The notes under the pieces are model-generated. The model did not search any database and was not told where the DNA came from. It saw only the letters and a program-made list of their open reading frames with translations. A program made the position numbers and the translations under genes. Below are positions 42,620 through 54,520 of a DNA stretch of 64,000 bases, in pieces. Each line of letters opens with the position of its first letter. Positions within the stretch are counted from its first letter, which is position 1. Origin of the DNA: Pectinophora gossypiella (Eukaryota > Arthropoda > Insecta > Lepidoptera > Gelechiidae); contig NC_065421.1 of NCBI RefSeq assembly GCF_024362695.1, positions 496,001 through 560,000 on the forward strand, in the 5' to 3' direction.

Positions 42620-43180
42620 TCTCTACGTTTCGTTTTTCTGATATCACTTCTCCGCTTCAGTGGCGGCCCCAGGGCGGTGCGAGGTTTGCCACCGAACCCG
42701 AGAGGGGGGTTTGCAAAATCAACCAAGACATAAAACTCATACCAGTTGGCCGTAAACATCATTTTGGTAAATTTCGGTGGCTGTAAATTAATCGATTTCT
42801 TTTTGTATTTTAAGGGTCTGACGGGAGCCACTTTGAGGTCACGTACCACCTAAATATTTTGCTAAGGCCGCTACTGCTCCGATTATTTGATTAATATTTT
42901 TAAACGATATTTCACTTCACATCGCTGAACGATTTTCGCCCAACCGAGCAGAAAACTGCCGCTCAAAACTGAAAATAGAGGTTTGAATGTTGAATCAACA
43001 ATGTGCACAGAAGCGAGCGGACGATAACACAGCTCAGGATTCTATTAGGAGCGCAAACAAACATCGCTTGGTCTAGTTCAGTGGTTCCTAAACTTTTTAA
43101 TGTCACTACCCCTGTGAACAAGTATGGAAATTGAGTTTACCCCTAATTTAAAATAATTAAAACCACACAAATTCGAAATA
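42620..43180. other. Intron, no gene seen
   Basis: Part of 42700-42870 resembles 27520-27610. No exon is recognised. Confidence 0.4.
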
Positions 43181-43185
43181 ATATA

Positions 43186-43665
43186 CAGGGTGTTAGTGAC
43201 ATCGTAACGAAAACTTTGAGGGGTGATTGAGGCCATGATTCTGAGATGATATCAAGTGGAATTTTCCGTCGCAAAAGTATGGAATTAAAAATAATTAAAA
43301 AAAACAAAAATTTTCAGGAATATTCAGACTGAAAATTCCACTTGATATCGACTCAGAATCATGGTCTGAAGCATCCTCCTCAGTATTCGTTACGGTGTCA
43401 CTAACACCCATACCTACTTGTATGGCTACCGTATGTACTTGTGTGGAGTGTAAGTGACATCGTAACGAATACTGAGGGGGATGATTCAGCTGATTATTCT
43501 GAGTTAATATCAAGTGGAATTTTTCAAAAGTATAGAATTGAAAATAATTTAAAAAAAATAAAAAAAAACATGAATTTTGCGACGAAAAATTCCACTTGAT
43601 ATTAACTCAGAATCATGGCCTGAATCATCCCCCTGAGTATTCGTTACGATGTCACTAATACCCTG
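43186..43665. mobile_element. Foldback family J, dimer
   Basis: A 480-bp unit with the same four-arm plan as 32186-32675, including the central joint CCCATACCTACTTGTATGGC. The flanks are TATA-rich. Confidence 0.9.
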
Positions 43666-43679
43666 TATATATTAACTTC

Positions 43680-43755
43680 TGTATTAGCTTCTGTCAAATC
43701 TTCAGGTTAGGTAAGCGAACCATGTGAAAAACGGGATAATGCTATGGAGATGATG
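43680..43755 (+). repeat. SINE family C, tail fragment
   Basis: CTTCAGGTTAGGTAAGCGAA and AACGGGATAATGCTA. Confidence 0.7.
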
Positions 43756-43759
43756 AATA

Positions 43760-44415
43760 TTATATGATCAAGGCACATCCCGGACACAAAAAAAATGCAT
43801 TCTTACTGCGTGCCTAACCGCGTAAGTGTGAATTGGTTCGAGGCGTAGGGTTACCGCATACCCAGATTATTTCTCATTCTGTAATGAAAGGGAGTACTTG
43901 ACCGGACAAATGGGACCTACATGTACAGGGTGATAAGCAGCTGAACACGTGTTTTTCATTTTTTTATTCGTTTTCCTCCCAGCATAGAAGTAACTCCACT
44001 TTTTCACCTATCTCCACTGAACACAAACGCTTCCGCGCTTGGGTGGGTTTCCAAACAAACTGCGTAGTTTGTACACCAATTTAGTAGTAACATAGTGACA
44101 GAGGTTGGCATAGTCCGTGGGCTATGGCCGCTTCTGTCTTTCCACAATGGGGGTGTAGACAATCAGTCAAGTCTACTAGATTTTGTTCTACTGAAAACAA
44201 TAGAATTTGTAGAGAAACACGGACAGTGATGTCTCAAGAACGGCTTAATTTGTTGTTTTTAATAATTCAAAACTTTTTTTTTATTTTTTTTACTTGCTTT
44301 TTATTTTTTTTATTGTATCTGTGACTGTGTCTACGCCCCTATTAATAGCTTCCTATCGCTTTTTTTTTATCTTGTTGTTAGATGTACTAACGATACGTGT
44401 TGAAGACGAGTTGTA
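43760..44415. other. Intron, no gene seen
   Basis: T-rich at 44270-44370. No exon is recognised. Confidence 0.4.
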
Positions 44416-44418
44416 TTT

Positions 44419-44494
44419 CGACGGGGAAGAAGCAAATACTCCTATCTTACACAGACCTAAATGTAAGATAGGAGTATTTGCTTCTTCCCCGTCG
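44419..44494. repeat. Perfect 33-bp inverted repeat (hairpin)
   Basis: The arms 44419-44451 and 44462-44494 are exact reverse complements (33 of 33) separated by the 10-base loop CAGACCTAAA. The left arm starts CGACGGGGAAGAAGC. The hairpin lies in the intron about 350 bases before the exon at 44849. Confidence 0.95.
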
Positions 44495-44848
44495 ATTTAT
44501 TTATTTAAATTATATTTCCTCGTCAAAACATTCGAAACATAATAATGCCAGTTAAGGGGATCACTTAAGCAATATATTCAATCAATAAAGGGTCATTTGA
44601 AAACTAATTACAATCTATTAGTGCTTGACAATATTGCACATAAAATAAATCAAATTATATAAAATGCAAGTCTAGTATTCAAGCTCTATATCTCGAAAAG
44701 TGATTGCCATTTTTTTTAGTAAGTAATCCCATATAATTCGATTTTTTTTATCGTTTGTTCAAATGCGACCCCATTACTAGTTTTGCTCAAAGTGATCCCA
44801 AGGCTAAAATTCCACCGTTACTGATGCGCTTCCCTGTGTACATTCCAG

Positions 44849-45007
44849 AACCACGGGCTGGGCAGCGGCGTGGGCGGCGTGCTGGTGAACGGCGGCGCCG
44901 TGGGCGCGGTGGGCGCCGTGGGCGCGCTGTCGCTGTCTCTGTCGCTCGCGCCGCCCGGCAGCCAGCCGCCGGCGCCGCTCACGCAGCACACGCTGGACCA
45001 CATCAAG
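44849..45007 (+). CDS. ps: pasilla/Nova-like protein, linker exon 1
   Basis: The acceptor ends TACATTCCAG and the donor is GTAGGC at 45008. There are exactly 53 codons. The product is low-complexity: GLGSGVGGVLVNGG, repeated AVGAVGAVG, then LSLSLSLAPPG and a more conserved-looking end LTQHTLDHIK. It joins in frame to VALRQSGYSE in the next exon. Family members have a long, variable, Ala/Gly-rich spacer between KH2 and KH3, which this fits. Codon third positions are strongly G/C, unlike the flanking AT-rich introns. Confidence 0.88.
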
Positions 45008-45431
45008 GTAGGCTGACTCTGTCACACGCGTGGGCGTGTACGGTTAAACCATTAAGGTCGCGTTCAGGGACGAACACGGAGCAGGCCGCCGGAAAAAACA
45101 AACGTATGATGATGTACTGAGCATTCACGGATAAGCGTTTCTGCGTGCGTTTGTTTGATTTGTCAAAATGAAAAAAAAAAAAATTGTCTATGTCACTGAA
45201 TTGCCTAAATAAATAAATAAATAAATTGCCCGCGCCGCCTCTCCATAAACGGAGATAACGCCTGGCGCCCCGCGTATCCTTGAACGAGGCCTAAGTTTCA
45301 GCCTTTTTTCTTGTATTATACGATTGACTTTATAAAAAAGACATCGAACAAATGACGCGACATGATCCAAAGAAATCAGTTTTTCGTTGCTCGTCAAGAG
45401 CCTCCGCTATTAAGATCGCCGTCGGTTGCAG

Positions 45432-45630
45432 GTGGCCCTGCGTCAGTCGGGCTACAGCGAGGCGGGCGTGTCGGAGATCTCTGCGGCGCTGGCGCTGCTG
45501 GTGAAGCACGGCGTGCTGGGGCTGGCGCTGCCGGCCGCGCTGCCCGCCGCGCCGCTGTCGGCCGCATACTTCCCGCTGCAGCCGCAGGACTCGCCCGCCG
45601 TCTTCGGGCCCATCGGACAAGTGGGGCTAG
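45432..45630 (+). CDS. ps: pasilla/Nova-like protein, linker exon 2
   Basis: The acceptor is CGGTTGCAG and the donor GTGAGT at 45631. There are 66 codons plus one base. The first part, ALRQSGYSEAGVSEISAALA then LLVKHGVLGLAL, reads as an amphipathic helical segment. Pasilla-type spacers carry a comparable SGYSE-type segment. A Pro/Ala-rich stretch follows, ending PAVFGPIGQVGL. It is separated from the previous exon by only 424 bases. The role of the spacer is not known; the helical part could mediate protein contacts (inference). Confidence 0.88.
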
Positions 45631-45794
45631 GTGAGTGCTGACTACGCCGTCTGCTGGGGACGGCTCACTTCTGTGGACAAACATGGTCAATCTGTACTTC
45701 GCGGTTATTCATTTTAGCTTCTTTATCGCGCCGTACCCTATTAATACATTTCCTGTTTGGATGAGCCATACTATCTATTTGGAAATAAATAAAT

Positions 45795-45893
45795 TCACAA
45801 CTATATCCCAATGGGTTAGTCAGAAGTACATCCATCGTAAGATGATTTAAGTACTCACGCCTCTCCGAGCTTTCTGTTAGACCAACATCTTAC
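45795..45893 (+). repeat. LINE-like tail fragment
   Basis: CACAACTATATCCCAATGGG, ACATCCATCGTAAGATGA and CTCCGAGCTTTCTGTTAGAC, as at 17150-17235. This is the last dispersed repeat before a long clean stretch. Confidence 0.6.
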
Positions 45894-48800
45894 TAAGTTA
45901 ACACGTTTAACGCCACGCGGCCCACCGGTGGGCCATGAGAGAACTCATTTGGCCAAAGTAAAGTCATGATTTCCGTATTTTTTTACAATGTTGTATTATG
46001 GTCCTAATCGTTGAGAAATATGTTGTTATGCACTAATAATTAACAGTATTTTTAAAATATTTTTTTAAAAAACTACTTACCTAATAAACGCATTACCCTC
46101 CTTTACGTCGCGCAGTCGAGTAACATACAGATAAGACGCCATGTTTGTTTACATTGTAAGAATTTAAAACATGAAGTTATCCAGAAGAAGAGGCTGGTGC
46201 GGTTACAGTTACACAGTTACAGATAATAATTTAAAAAATCCGTAGTAAAATTTCACAAAAAATATAAGATTATTTACAAGAAATTCATAAAACATAATTT
46301 AATTCAGCTTTAGTAATTTCAAATTGTTAAGTAAAACATTATACTAAAAATACTTGTAACTGTCACCTCGCTAAACATAATTTCCCATAAAATTAAACAG
46401 AAATTTAATGACATTCACTAGTTGAAAATCTTCAAAATTCAACAAAGCCTTTACAATAGTATCATAAACATAAGTCATCTCATAAATTGATCATCAATGT
46501 GAATGACATGTCTGCTTTAGAGAAAAACCACAAGAAAATAGCAAAAAATAAATAAATTACCTACAAAATATATTCTACTAAAATAATGTATTTTCATGTA
46601 TTTGATACTCAATTGGCGACATAATTCGGTATTCTTTGAATGTATCCCAATATTGGTGTACACAAAGTTACATAAGGGGGCGACAAGATAAGTTTTTTAT
46701 TTTATCAAAAATATTTCCGCCATCTTGTTTCTGAGAATGTATCCGAACGTGTTAGCTGTTTGCACAGTAAATAGTGTTGCCAACATTAGAAAACAATCCA
46801 TTTTCTATCGGATTTAGATTTTAGTATCATTGTACTAGTACCGAATAGTTCACTTTCACACGTACATTCTCAGAGCACAGGCACTGTAGTCCCCATTCCA
46901 TGTTCTGCTTTCACACGAATCTAAATTCAAAATTTTTCGCAATTCATCGTTTTCGACTAAAAATATCTACTACTTCACGTGGCTTTGGATGTTAACTTGG
47001 TTGGTTGTTTGTGGAATTGTGTCTTTTTTAATGCGCTTATTGAGATCGGTTATCAGATTTTTTAATGTAGATTAGACTGTCGGGTAAGGAAATATGTCTC
47101 TCCTTAAATACTGGAGAGGATAGTGCGTGCTCTACCACGCACCACCTTATGCACTTTAGATATCGGGCTGTCAAGACATTTTTGCCGTGTTAACGTCACT
47201 CCACCGCATTGTCTTGACGGCCCTGCGTTCCACAAGCAATCCAACACATCCCTGGGTTGTTCTTTTCTACATAACATCTAGTACTCGCATGCTTAGTCTA
47301 CGGTATACGTGTTGTATTGCTGATCTATCTACACTGTAACCCCATTGGCTTTTCTTATATTAATTATTTTTCCACAACAATATTTTATTTTTCAAAATTT
47401 TCCGAAAGCATCGCTTTACCATATCATTCTGTCGGCAATACATAACAGATGTTGTGCTATGGACAGATGTATAAATATCTACGAGGCAATAATTTTACGC
47501 AATAGTTTGTCCACGGCACAGAAATAGAAAGAACAACTGATGAGAGCGTATTACGTGATGATAAATTATAAAAACGTCCAAGGAAGCATGTCCATAGCTT
47601 GGCCACGTAGCAGGGAATGTTGGAACGGAATGAGATTCAAAATTGTTAGCGCCAAGCCATTCCCTGGACCTATACTATACCTGAAAGTTAACAGAGAGCA
47701 TTGGGCCACATTACCCTAACATATATTGACATGTGCGGCTAAACTGCTCTGAAACAACGCAATTTTGGAATTTAAATTAATTACACAATTTACGAAAAAT
47801 CGCCAGCCGCGTAATTGGATTTTAGTCGACATGTCAATCGCGCTGCGTTTAACGACATTCGCGAGCATGTTGATGTCACACGATATAAATATACAAATTA
47901 TATAAAAGTATTATATTCAGAATCGTAAGACCCTTTCCATTTTATATACAAGTACATTCACTCATATATTTTAAGCGGATCAGGGGAGGAAAATAATTAT
48001 CAATTCGATGGTTTTGAAGGATTAGTTGGTTTCGTACATCAACATTCTCTCTGCCCTAGTCGGTCGGGACGCAGCGTGCAGTAACCCCAACACTCCCTGC
48101 TAACTGGCCAAGCTATAGTAATGGGAACCATCGTTTCATTTTTCAGAGAAATACGCGGGACTGGACTTTGTTGATTATTTGAATAGCGCCTATTTCGGCG
48201 TTAACCGCGACGTTAGCAAAATTCTCAAGTAGTTCTCCCCTCAGTAAAGTAAAACTAAGTTGTTCTTTCTCCCATCGCCTTCTCAACAACACAGCGCTTC
48301 CGACGATATATAAACTCGAAAAATTAAATGAAGAATGGTCATGCCGGTGTACGATAACTATAATAGCATAATATAAATAGTGAGAACTTGATAGGTATAA
48401 GAAAATTGATAGTCCATATGTATATGTGTTAGTTGTAGACTATGAAAAGACATGTTTCATTATTATATATTTGGGGTTTTTAGAGTTTAGTTTATGTTTT
48501 AATTGTTGTTTTGAAGGATTCGCGTCTCTCGCTCTGTTTCTTGCCAAAATTAAAATTCAACACATTGAAATGGGACAATAATTTTGACGTTCAATTTAGA
48601 ATCTGTCGCTTTACGGCGAGTGAAACGCCGATAGTGTTAAAGTACAATTTCGTTGGGCGTCTCGCCATTAGATAGATCTCGCGTGTAGAGTAATCTAAAA
48701 TATAATAACATTAATAACTTTCTCGATTTTATGTAAGGTTGTACTAATGGCTAGTTAAGGTGTAGGCGGGGGTGCGTATATAAATAGGTAAGTGCACCGG

Positions 48801-49020
48801 CATCGCTGAGCGGGCCGCGGTGCGGGGCGCTGTGCGGTGTCACGCACGCTAACTCGTCGTTATTGTCGCAACAGCGCGAAACGTTCTAATGTAATGTGAG
48901 GCGCGGCGCGGGGTCGCGGGGTCAACGGGGGTCTGGGGTCAGCGGGGGGGTCTGGGGTAAGCGGGGGGAGTCAGGGGGTCGGGGGTCGGAGCTGGCGGTG
49001 CATGGTGTGTGTGGCCGCAG
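45894..49020 (+). other. Repeat-poor intron
   Basis: Apart from one probable MITE-like inverted pair at 47595-48115, I find none of the families that crowd the earlier introns. The sequence is AT-rich up to about 48750, then abruptly GC-rich before the acceptor at 49019-49020. No exon or RNA gene is recognised. Retained regulatory sequence would be one reason for the lack of insertions (inference). Confidence 0.5.
47595..48115. repeat. Inverted pair, possible non-autonomous DNA element
   Basis: TAGCTTGGCC..TAGCAGGGA.TGTTGG at 47595-47623 is matched in reverse at 48087-48115, with about four mismatches in 29 bases. They enclose about 460 bases with no ORF of note. Confidence 0.5.
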
Positions 49021-49245
49021 GGCGCGCGGGCGGCGCGTTAGAGCGTTTCGCGGAGGTTGCATTGGACGCGCTCCGTCCCGCAGCCGTGGCGCCCATCTCG
49101 CTGTCGGGCGGCGTGGGCGGCGTGGCGTCGTTCCCGTCGGCCGCCGGCCTGCTGCCGCTCAGCAAGAGCCCCACGCCCGCCGACGCCGGCGCCAAGGACT
49201 CCAAGAACGTCGAGATCGCGGAGGTCATCGTCGGCGCTATACTCG
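49021..49245 (+). CDS. ps: pasilla/Nova-like protein, linker and KH3 start exon
   Basis: The acceptor ends GTGGCCGCAG and the donor is GTGAGT at 49246. The exon adds two bases to the split Gly codon and ends with one base of the next. It encodes GRAGGALERFAEVALDALRP, a serine/glycine/alanine-rich spacer with LSGGVGGVASFPSAAG, then DSKNVEIAEVIVGAILG. The last part is the first strand and helix of KH3. The intron falls exactly inside the GxxG loop, whose remaining PGG is in the next exon. Very GC-rich, with long spurious open frames on both strands. Confidence 0.9.
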
Positions 49246-49520
49246 GTGAGTGGTTTTAATATCTGTTAACATTTTTGACCGCTTTCCGTTAGTCAATTCG
49301 GACCCATATACTTACCAACAAATTATGAGTCGAGCGGAGCCTATTCCGTTCGCAATGGAAAGGGGGTTTTAAAATTGGAATTCTATTCCGGAGTAAAAGT
49401 GAACAGGAGGTTATTATTTAAGCGTTTAAGAACTGTCACATAGACATGGTCGTGGGGGCAGCCTCGAAGCTGAAATTAGTTTATTAACACCACCCTAACG
49501 TAGCTCCGCCCGCGCCGCAG

Positions 49521-49741
49521 GTCCCGGCGGGCGCAGCCTGGTGGAGATCCAGCAGATGTCGGGCGCCAACATCCAGATCAGCAAGAAGGGCACGTTCGCG
49601 CCCGGCACCCGCAACCGCATCGTCACCATCTCCGGTTCGCCCACAGCTATATCCTCCGCGCAGTACCTCATCGAGCAGAAGATCCAGGAAGAGGAACTCA
49701 AACGGACCCGCCACAACGCCATCTCCAGCCTCATGCAGTAA
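49521..49741 (+). CDS. ps: pasilla/Nova-like protein, KH3 and stop
   Basis: The acceptor ends CGCGCCGCAG. The exon encodes PGGRSLVEIQQMSGANIQIS, then KKGTFAPGTRNRIVTISG and SAQYLIEQKIQEEELKR, ending SLMQ and TAA at 49739-49741. This is the third KH domain in full from the GxxG loop on. In Nova proteins KH3 makes the best-characterised contact with UCAY RNA. The GPGG loop has Pro where many KH loops have Lys; insect members of this family commonly carry Pro here. The C-terminal tail after KH3 is only about a dozen residues long, typical of the family. Confidence 0.95.
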
Positions 49742-50245
49742 CAGAGGTTACCACACTGCTTATATATACGGCGCAACGGGCCTAGATAGAATGTTACAAT
49801 TTGTGTCTTCGGCCAAAATGAAGTTTTGCGTGGTTAAGTTCAGTTGCGGAGTTTAAGGTTTGTCACATCCAGATTTAGATTTTGGAGCTTTTGGGATGAT
49901 GTCTGGCGATTGATTTGATTAATAATGAAAGGCACGTAAGGGCGTTGACAAACTAATCGACATAAAGGTACGTGACCAGCGTCTCCAATTGATTAGTTCG
50001 ACAACGTCCTAAGGTTAGGTATTTTATTTTGGTCGAAGGATAGACCTGTCAGCGTGGAGTCGACCGGTCAGCGCTGGGCTGGCGTAGCGGGGTGGGCAGG
50101 CCCGCCGGTCACTCCCAGCTCGGGGTAGTGTAGTTCTAGTCAACGGTCCGCCGTGGGCCCGCCAGACAGAGCGCCAGTTACCTGAGTGTAGTTAAGAGTT
50201 TATGTTGTTTTGTTTTACGAGAATATAAGTTATAGTGCGTTGCGC

Positions 50246-50350
50246 GCGCTCCCGGCCCGTGGCGCGTGGCGCGTGGTACGCAGCCCATGGTACGTGGCGC
50301 ATGGTACGCAGCCCGTGGCACGCGACGCGTGGCTCGCAGCGCCCGCGACG
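50246..50350. repeat. Degenerate GTGGCGC/GTACGCA tandem
   Basis: Words such as CGTGGCGCGTGG, GTACGCAGCCC and GTGGCACGCGACGCG recur with a period of roughly 8-30 bases. Confidence 0.6.
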
Positions 50351-51840
50351 CACACACCTATTTACAATACATAGATTTATGTATATTGATTTTATGCATG
50401 TACTATAGTGTTGAACATATTGGTATATTTTATGTTTATCGTGATGACAAGTTATTTTGTCCCGCCTAGCGGGCTTGTTAAGATATAAAAAAGTACGATT
50501 GTGATATCTCCTATCACGGAAATTCCTATTCCATAATACACATTTTTATTTTTGTATATTATTCACCACGCATACAATTTTATTTACAAAGTTGATTTCA
50601 TTGTAAATGTTACCATTGATAAGTTATTTTAGTTTATGTGACATCGTTTAGTGTTAGAATTGAAATTTTGAATTTATACATGTATATGTGTTGAATATTG
50701 ACAAGATAGCGATGGTACTAGGGCCAAATGATATCCGCACCAAAGTTGATAATTATTATAACTACGTTACATGGACAAGTACACCGCTGTTGTCTCGGCC
50801 GCGAGCGCCCCGGCTCGTGATGCTGCTCGCGGAGTTCGGCATTCCTGATCGATTTCTCTCAGTGAAGATCTTTATTTTTTATACATTTATAATATTACTT
50901 TGTGTTAGGAATGTTCATAGTTGTCGATTTGTTTGTCGGGCTAAATCACCTTACCTTTACAATAAGTACAAGTAATATAAAAAGTTCATGTCCAGATTAG
51001 TAGAAAATAATATATTTTAAAGGTTTTAAAAAGCAGATTCTATATATAATTCAAGAGGACAATATAATAAATTTTATTTACAGTTGGATATAATTGAATT
51101 TATTTTAGACGCGTCACCGTAGGGCCCGCGCCTCGCGCCTGCCTCCAGGCGGCGTCCGTGACGCGCGGACGCGTCGTGGTACTGGTCGCCGGTCGTGGTC
51201 GCCAGTGGTCGGCCGTGGTCGCAGCCGCCTGCGACTGTCGCGGCGTAGTTTAAGTTTGGATTACCTAGAAGTGCCATGATACGCACTGTAGTACTGTCGT
51301 GCAATATATCGAGTGTAACGACCCCGCGCGAGAAGGAGGGGAAAGAAGTACAAATGAAATCGTAAACATAATAAATATATAATTTGAAATCGGCTTAACG
51401 TACGGTAGTTTGTAAGAAAAGGAATTGAGAGACAATTCTCAGCTAAATCTTGATTAAAAATAATAATTATAATAAATAATTTAAAGCACTAAGTCGCCGC
51501 AACATCGTACTTCCGTGAAATTGTGAAAACGTTAATTATAAATACGTGTAAGTATCCCGCAGTCCAACGACATCTCGAACTAAGTTGAGTACTGTTGCTG
51601 TAGCGCCTAGAAGCGCGCCGTAGATGCATTCAAGTAGATAGTTATTGTACTTATATTCAATCTTTAGGTATCGCTGTTCGACCTTTCTGGTATTTTTCGA
51701 CTTTCTCATCTTACTATACTAATATGTATTCGAGGGTAGGTACAGATATCGTCTTGTGTCAATTAAAGGTTGAGGTTTGACATACTCGCGACGGCGCGGC
51801 GCCCGATCCGACGGACTATCGGCTGGGTCGCCTGTTTGGG

Positions 51841-52014
51841 ACAAGGTTGCCGGTCCCGGTTGTTAGACAAGGTTGCCGGTCCCGGTTGTTAGACAAGGTT
51901 GCCGGTCGTTAGACAAGATTGCCGGTCGTTAGACAAGGTTGCCGGTCGTTAGACAAGGTTGCCGGTTGTTAGACAAGGTTGCCGGTTGTCCGACAAGGTA
52001 GCAGGTTGATGGTT
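51841..52014 (+). repeat. ps: Eight-unit tandem repeat in the 3' UTR
   Basis: Units start at 51841, 51867, 51893, 51913, 51933, 51953, 51973 and 51993. The first two are 26 bases and the rest 20. The core unit is AGACAAGGTTGCCGGTCGTT, nearly unchanged; the longer units carry an extra CCCGGT-type segment. Confidence 0.95.
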
Positions 52015-53904
52015 CACGCGCCGCGTCGCGTCATCCCAGGGCGTGACGGTCTCCCGAGTTGCCTGTACGTCGATTTTACAAGCTCAATTTTATCGAAACT
52101 AATTCTCGATTAGTCGGTACGTGTAAGTGAATCGTCAATTATTCTAAATCGTTTGGTATCTGTCAATGCGTTCAGTTGGCGAGCTTCGGTAGACGTCCCG
52201 GTCCCGCCCGCAGCCGCGCTCTATACTTCGCTCTCAGCCTCCGTAGTCGCTGCAACTCTAGTTATAATTATCGTATTAAAACCGTCATTATGGGTATATA
52301 TAGATAATTTTAAAAAATAACTGGAAAAAAATGTTAATGTTGTTATACTGAAGTTGTTACAATATTTGAGAGTATATTATCGTGGATACAAAATAATAAT
52401 TTAGTGCGGTAACATTACCAGATTAAAGTTTATCGTGTGGAAAGATAATAATAGCAGCGTCCCGACACGATGTACCTCAGGCGAGCGCAGAGCGAGATAC
52501 AGTTACTGTGATACCGGCACCCGCACCGCACTGCACGCCCCGCCGCGCACGGGGGCGCGCAGGCCTCACCCGCACCGCACGCGATACTCTGCGTTACGAT
52601 AAGGTTTCAATGTTGTAGGCTAAGGTAGCTAGTTGTCATTCTTCATTCTACAGATTACGGCGAGGCGGTGTCGCCGGCGCCGCCTCATAATTTTAATAGC
52701 TAAATGTTGTTGAATTTGTTGATAGAGTGGTTTATTGTAATTACCGTAGGTAGTTTAGTGGGTATACACGAGGTGGCAGCCGTCGGGTGCGCTAGGCTAG
52801 GGTAAGGTTCGATACTGTGTATAGGAACATGGCTGTGCGTTCAAGTCGAACTCAACATTAAGACATCATACGCTTGTTGTGGAGGGGCGCGGATCGCACG
52901 CGGCGCCGCCGCTGCCGGCCGCCGGGCTACGCCCTGGGCGCTCCGCCCTCGGAGCTCCGCGCGCGGCCGGCGGCGCGCTCACGTCACTATCTGTATATAA
53001 TTGCATACATTGTTTCATTTACGTTCTCGTTGCTCATTGTCATCAATTTATTAAAGACTGAGGAATCAACTTGCGCATATTGACATCGTCACGAAGCGTC
53101 CCCAACGGTAGGGAATATTGTAATATAATATAATTGTTTGTCATTAAAATTGTCGCTCGGTGGACGTGGACCGGTCCGCGAGAGTCGTGTGCGATCCCCG
53201 CGGTACACTCGCGGTTAACCTCATTTGTATCGAATACTGTTGCGTCCGTGTAGGACGGTTCTCGCTAGGTTGCCTGTCCCGTTGATTTCCGAGTCCTGCG
53301 AGTGTACAGTGTGACAGCGAGCCGGCCGGGCCGGGCCGGGCTGGCCGGGCAGCGTGGCCGGAGGGGCCGGGCCGGTGTGGCCGGAGGGGCCCGGCCGGCC
53401 GGCGGAGACGCGCACCGTGGTCGCAAGCGTTCAGTCGTTGTCTCATCGCCTTTACACATGTTGAGATTGATATGTTATACTAATTCTATTGAATTATAAC
53501 TTGTTGCGTATTATAAGTATGATAGAGAGCGCCGCTCGGCACGTTGTAATACGTTGAAACATTTGTTGCTGTGCAGTTCAGCGACGGGATTTTTATTTTT
53601 TACTAATAATATTTTTGTTAACTTGGTTTACGATACACGGGTCTGCAATGTTATCTACGAGAAATAATCTTTAATTAAGTTTGAATTGAAAATGTTGAAT
53701 AATTTTTGAATTAAAAATTCGGTATATTTTAGTCAAATGTTAATTGTTTAGTTGTATTGTCAATATTGATTTTCTAATGAAGTGTTATTTTGCAATATTG
53801 TAATAGATAAGAGGTAAAATGGAAGGTTACAATGTCTTAGTGTTTAAAAGCTCGAAAACCAATTAAAAGGTACCTTGAACATTGTCTATATTATATTAAC
53901 ATTA

Positions 53905-53910
53905 AATAAA
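53905..53910 (+). terminator. ps: Polyadenylation signal AATAAA
   Basis: AATAAA is followed about 25 bases later by a GTGTCGTTT-type GT-rich element. It is the last such signal before repeats resume. Confidence 0.6.
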
Positions 53911-54034
53911 CGCGAAAAAGAATGTGTCGTTTCACTTGCCTGCATCACCCTCATACAATCCCATCACACACACGCAGCAGCAGCGTCACCAAATGCAAAA
54001 TGAATAAATACCACACGCGAAATCCGAGCTACGT

Positions 54035-54520
54035 TTCTCACAAACAATATAGATGGAGCTGTAAAGATTTTTCTTCGTTTAACCTTCTAATTTAATGGAT
54101 AACAGTATGTCTGTTATCGAGACCCCGAGCCCGGTGGTCGGATAACATTGTGAGGTACGTCGGAAATTTTCATGATATTCATGGATATCAGACATAATAA
54201 TATGCATATTTTGTATTTTGTCTTTGTTTTTGGTTATGAATGATGACTCTTTTTATTACAACCAGCAAAATACCTGATGGCAAATATCGATATATTTTTT
54301 ATCATAGGGATATTCTCCGCACTCACAACGGTGTGATAAAAGGTGTTGTATTATTAGCGGTGTGACAAACAAGAAAATAAATCCTGTTTGTCATACTGGT
54401 GTGACCACGAGTCCGGAGGGCAACAATTACATCTTCCACCCGTTATTATTCTGATCAAAATAAAGAGAAGCAATATAGGTAGCAACATACATAATTCTAT
54501 ACATAATATCAAGCAACAAT
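54035..54520 (+). repeat. Dispersed repeat family H with insertion
   Basis: Matches 39955-40150 and 34340-34600. About 155 bases at roughly 54268-54424, containing three GGTGTGA words, are extra in this copy. Confidence 0.65.

Larger units (their letters stand above)
49742..53925 (+). other. ps: Probable 3' UTR of the pasilla-like gene
   Basis: Between the stop codon and a polyadenylation signal at 53905 there is no other gene and almost no dispersed repeat. Short GC-rich islands (50240-50350, 51110-51240, 52490-52580, 52880-52980, 53160-53430) alternate with AT-rich stretches. Internal AATAAA words near 51066 and 51370 could give shorter isoforms. The 3' end is inferred from the signal and from the return of repeats after 54 kb. 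Confidence 0.65.

Noticed and set aside
45330..45690. Open frames of 96-98 codons antisense to the second linker exon
   Set aside because: They are produced by the strong G/C third-position bias of the true exon. The compositions are Arg/Ala-rich with no motif.
48896..49269. Several overlapping GC-rich open frames around the KH3-start exon
   Set aside because: They are in other frames of the real exon and its GC-rich flank. Only the frame encoding DSKNVEIAEVIVGAILG fits the family and the splice phases.
50246..53083. Protein-coding frames in the GC islands of the 3' UTR
   Set aside because: Short, low-complexity and present in several frames at once; no family resemblance and no splice signals in phase.
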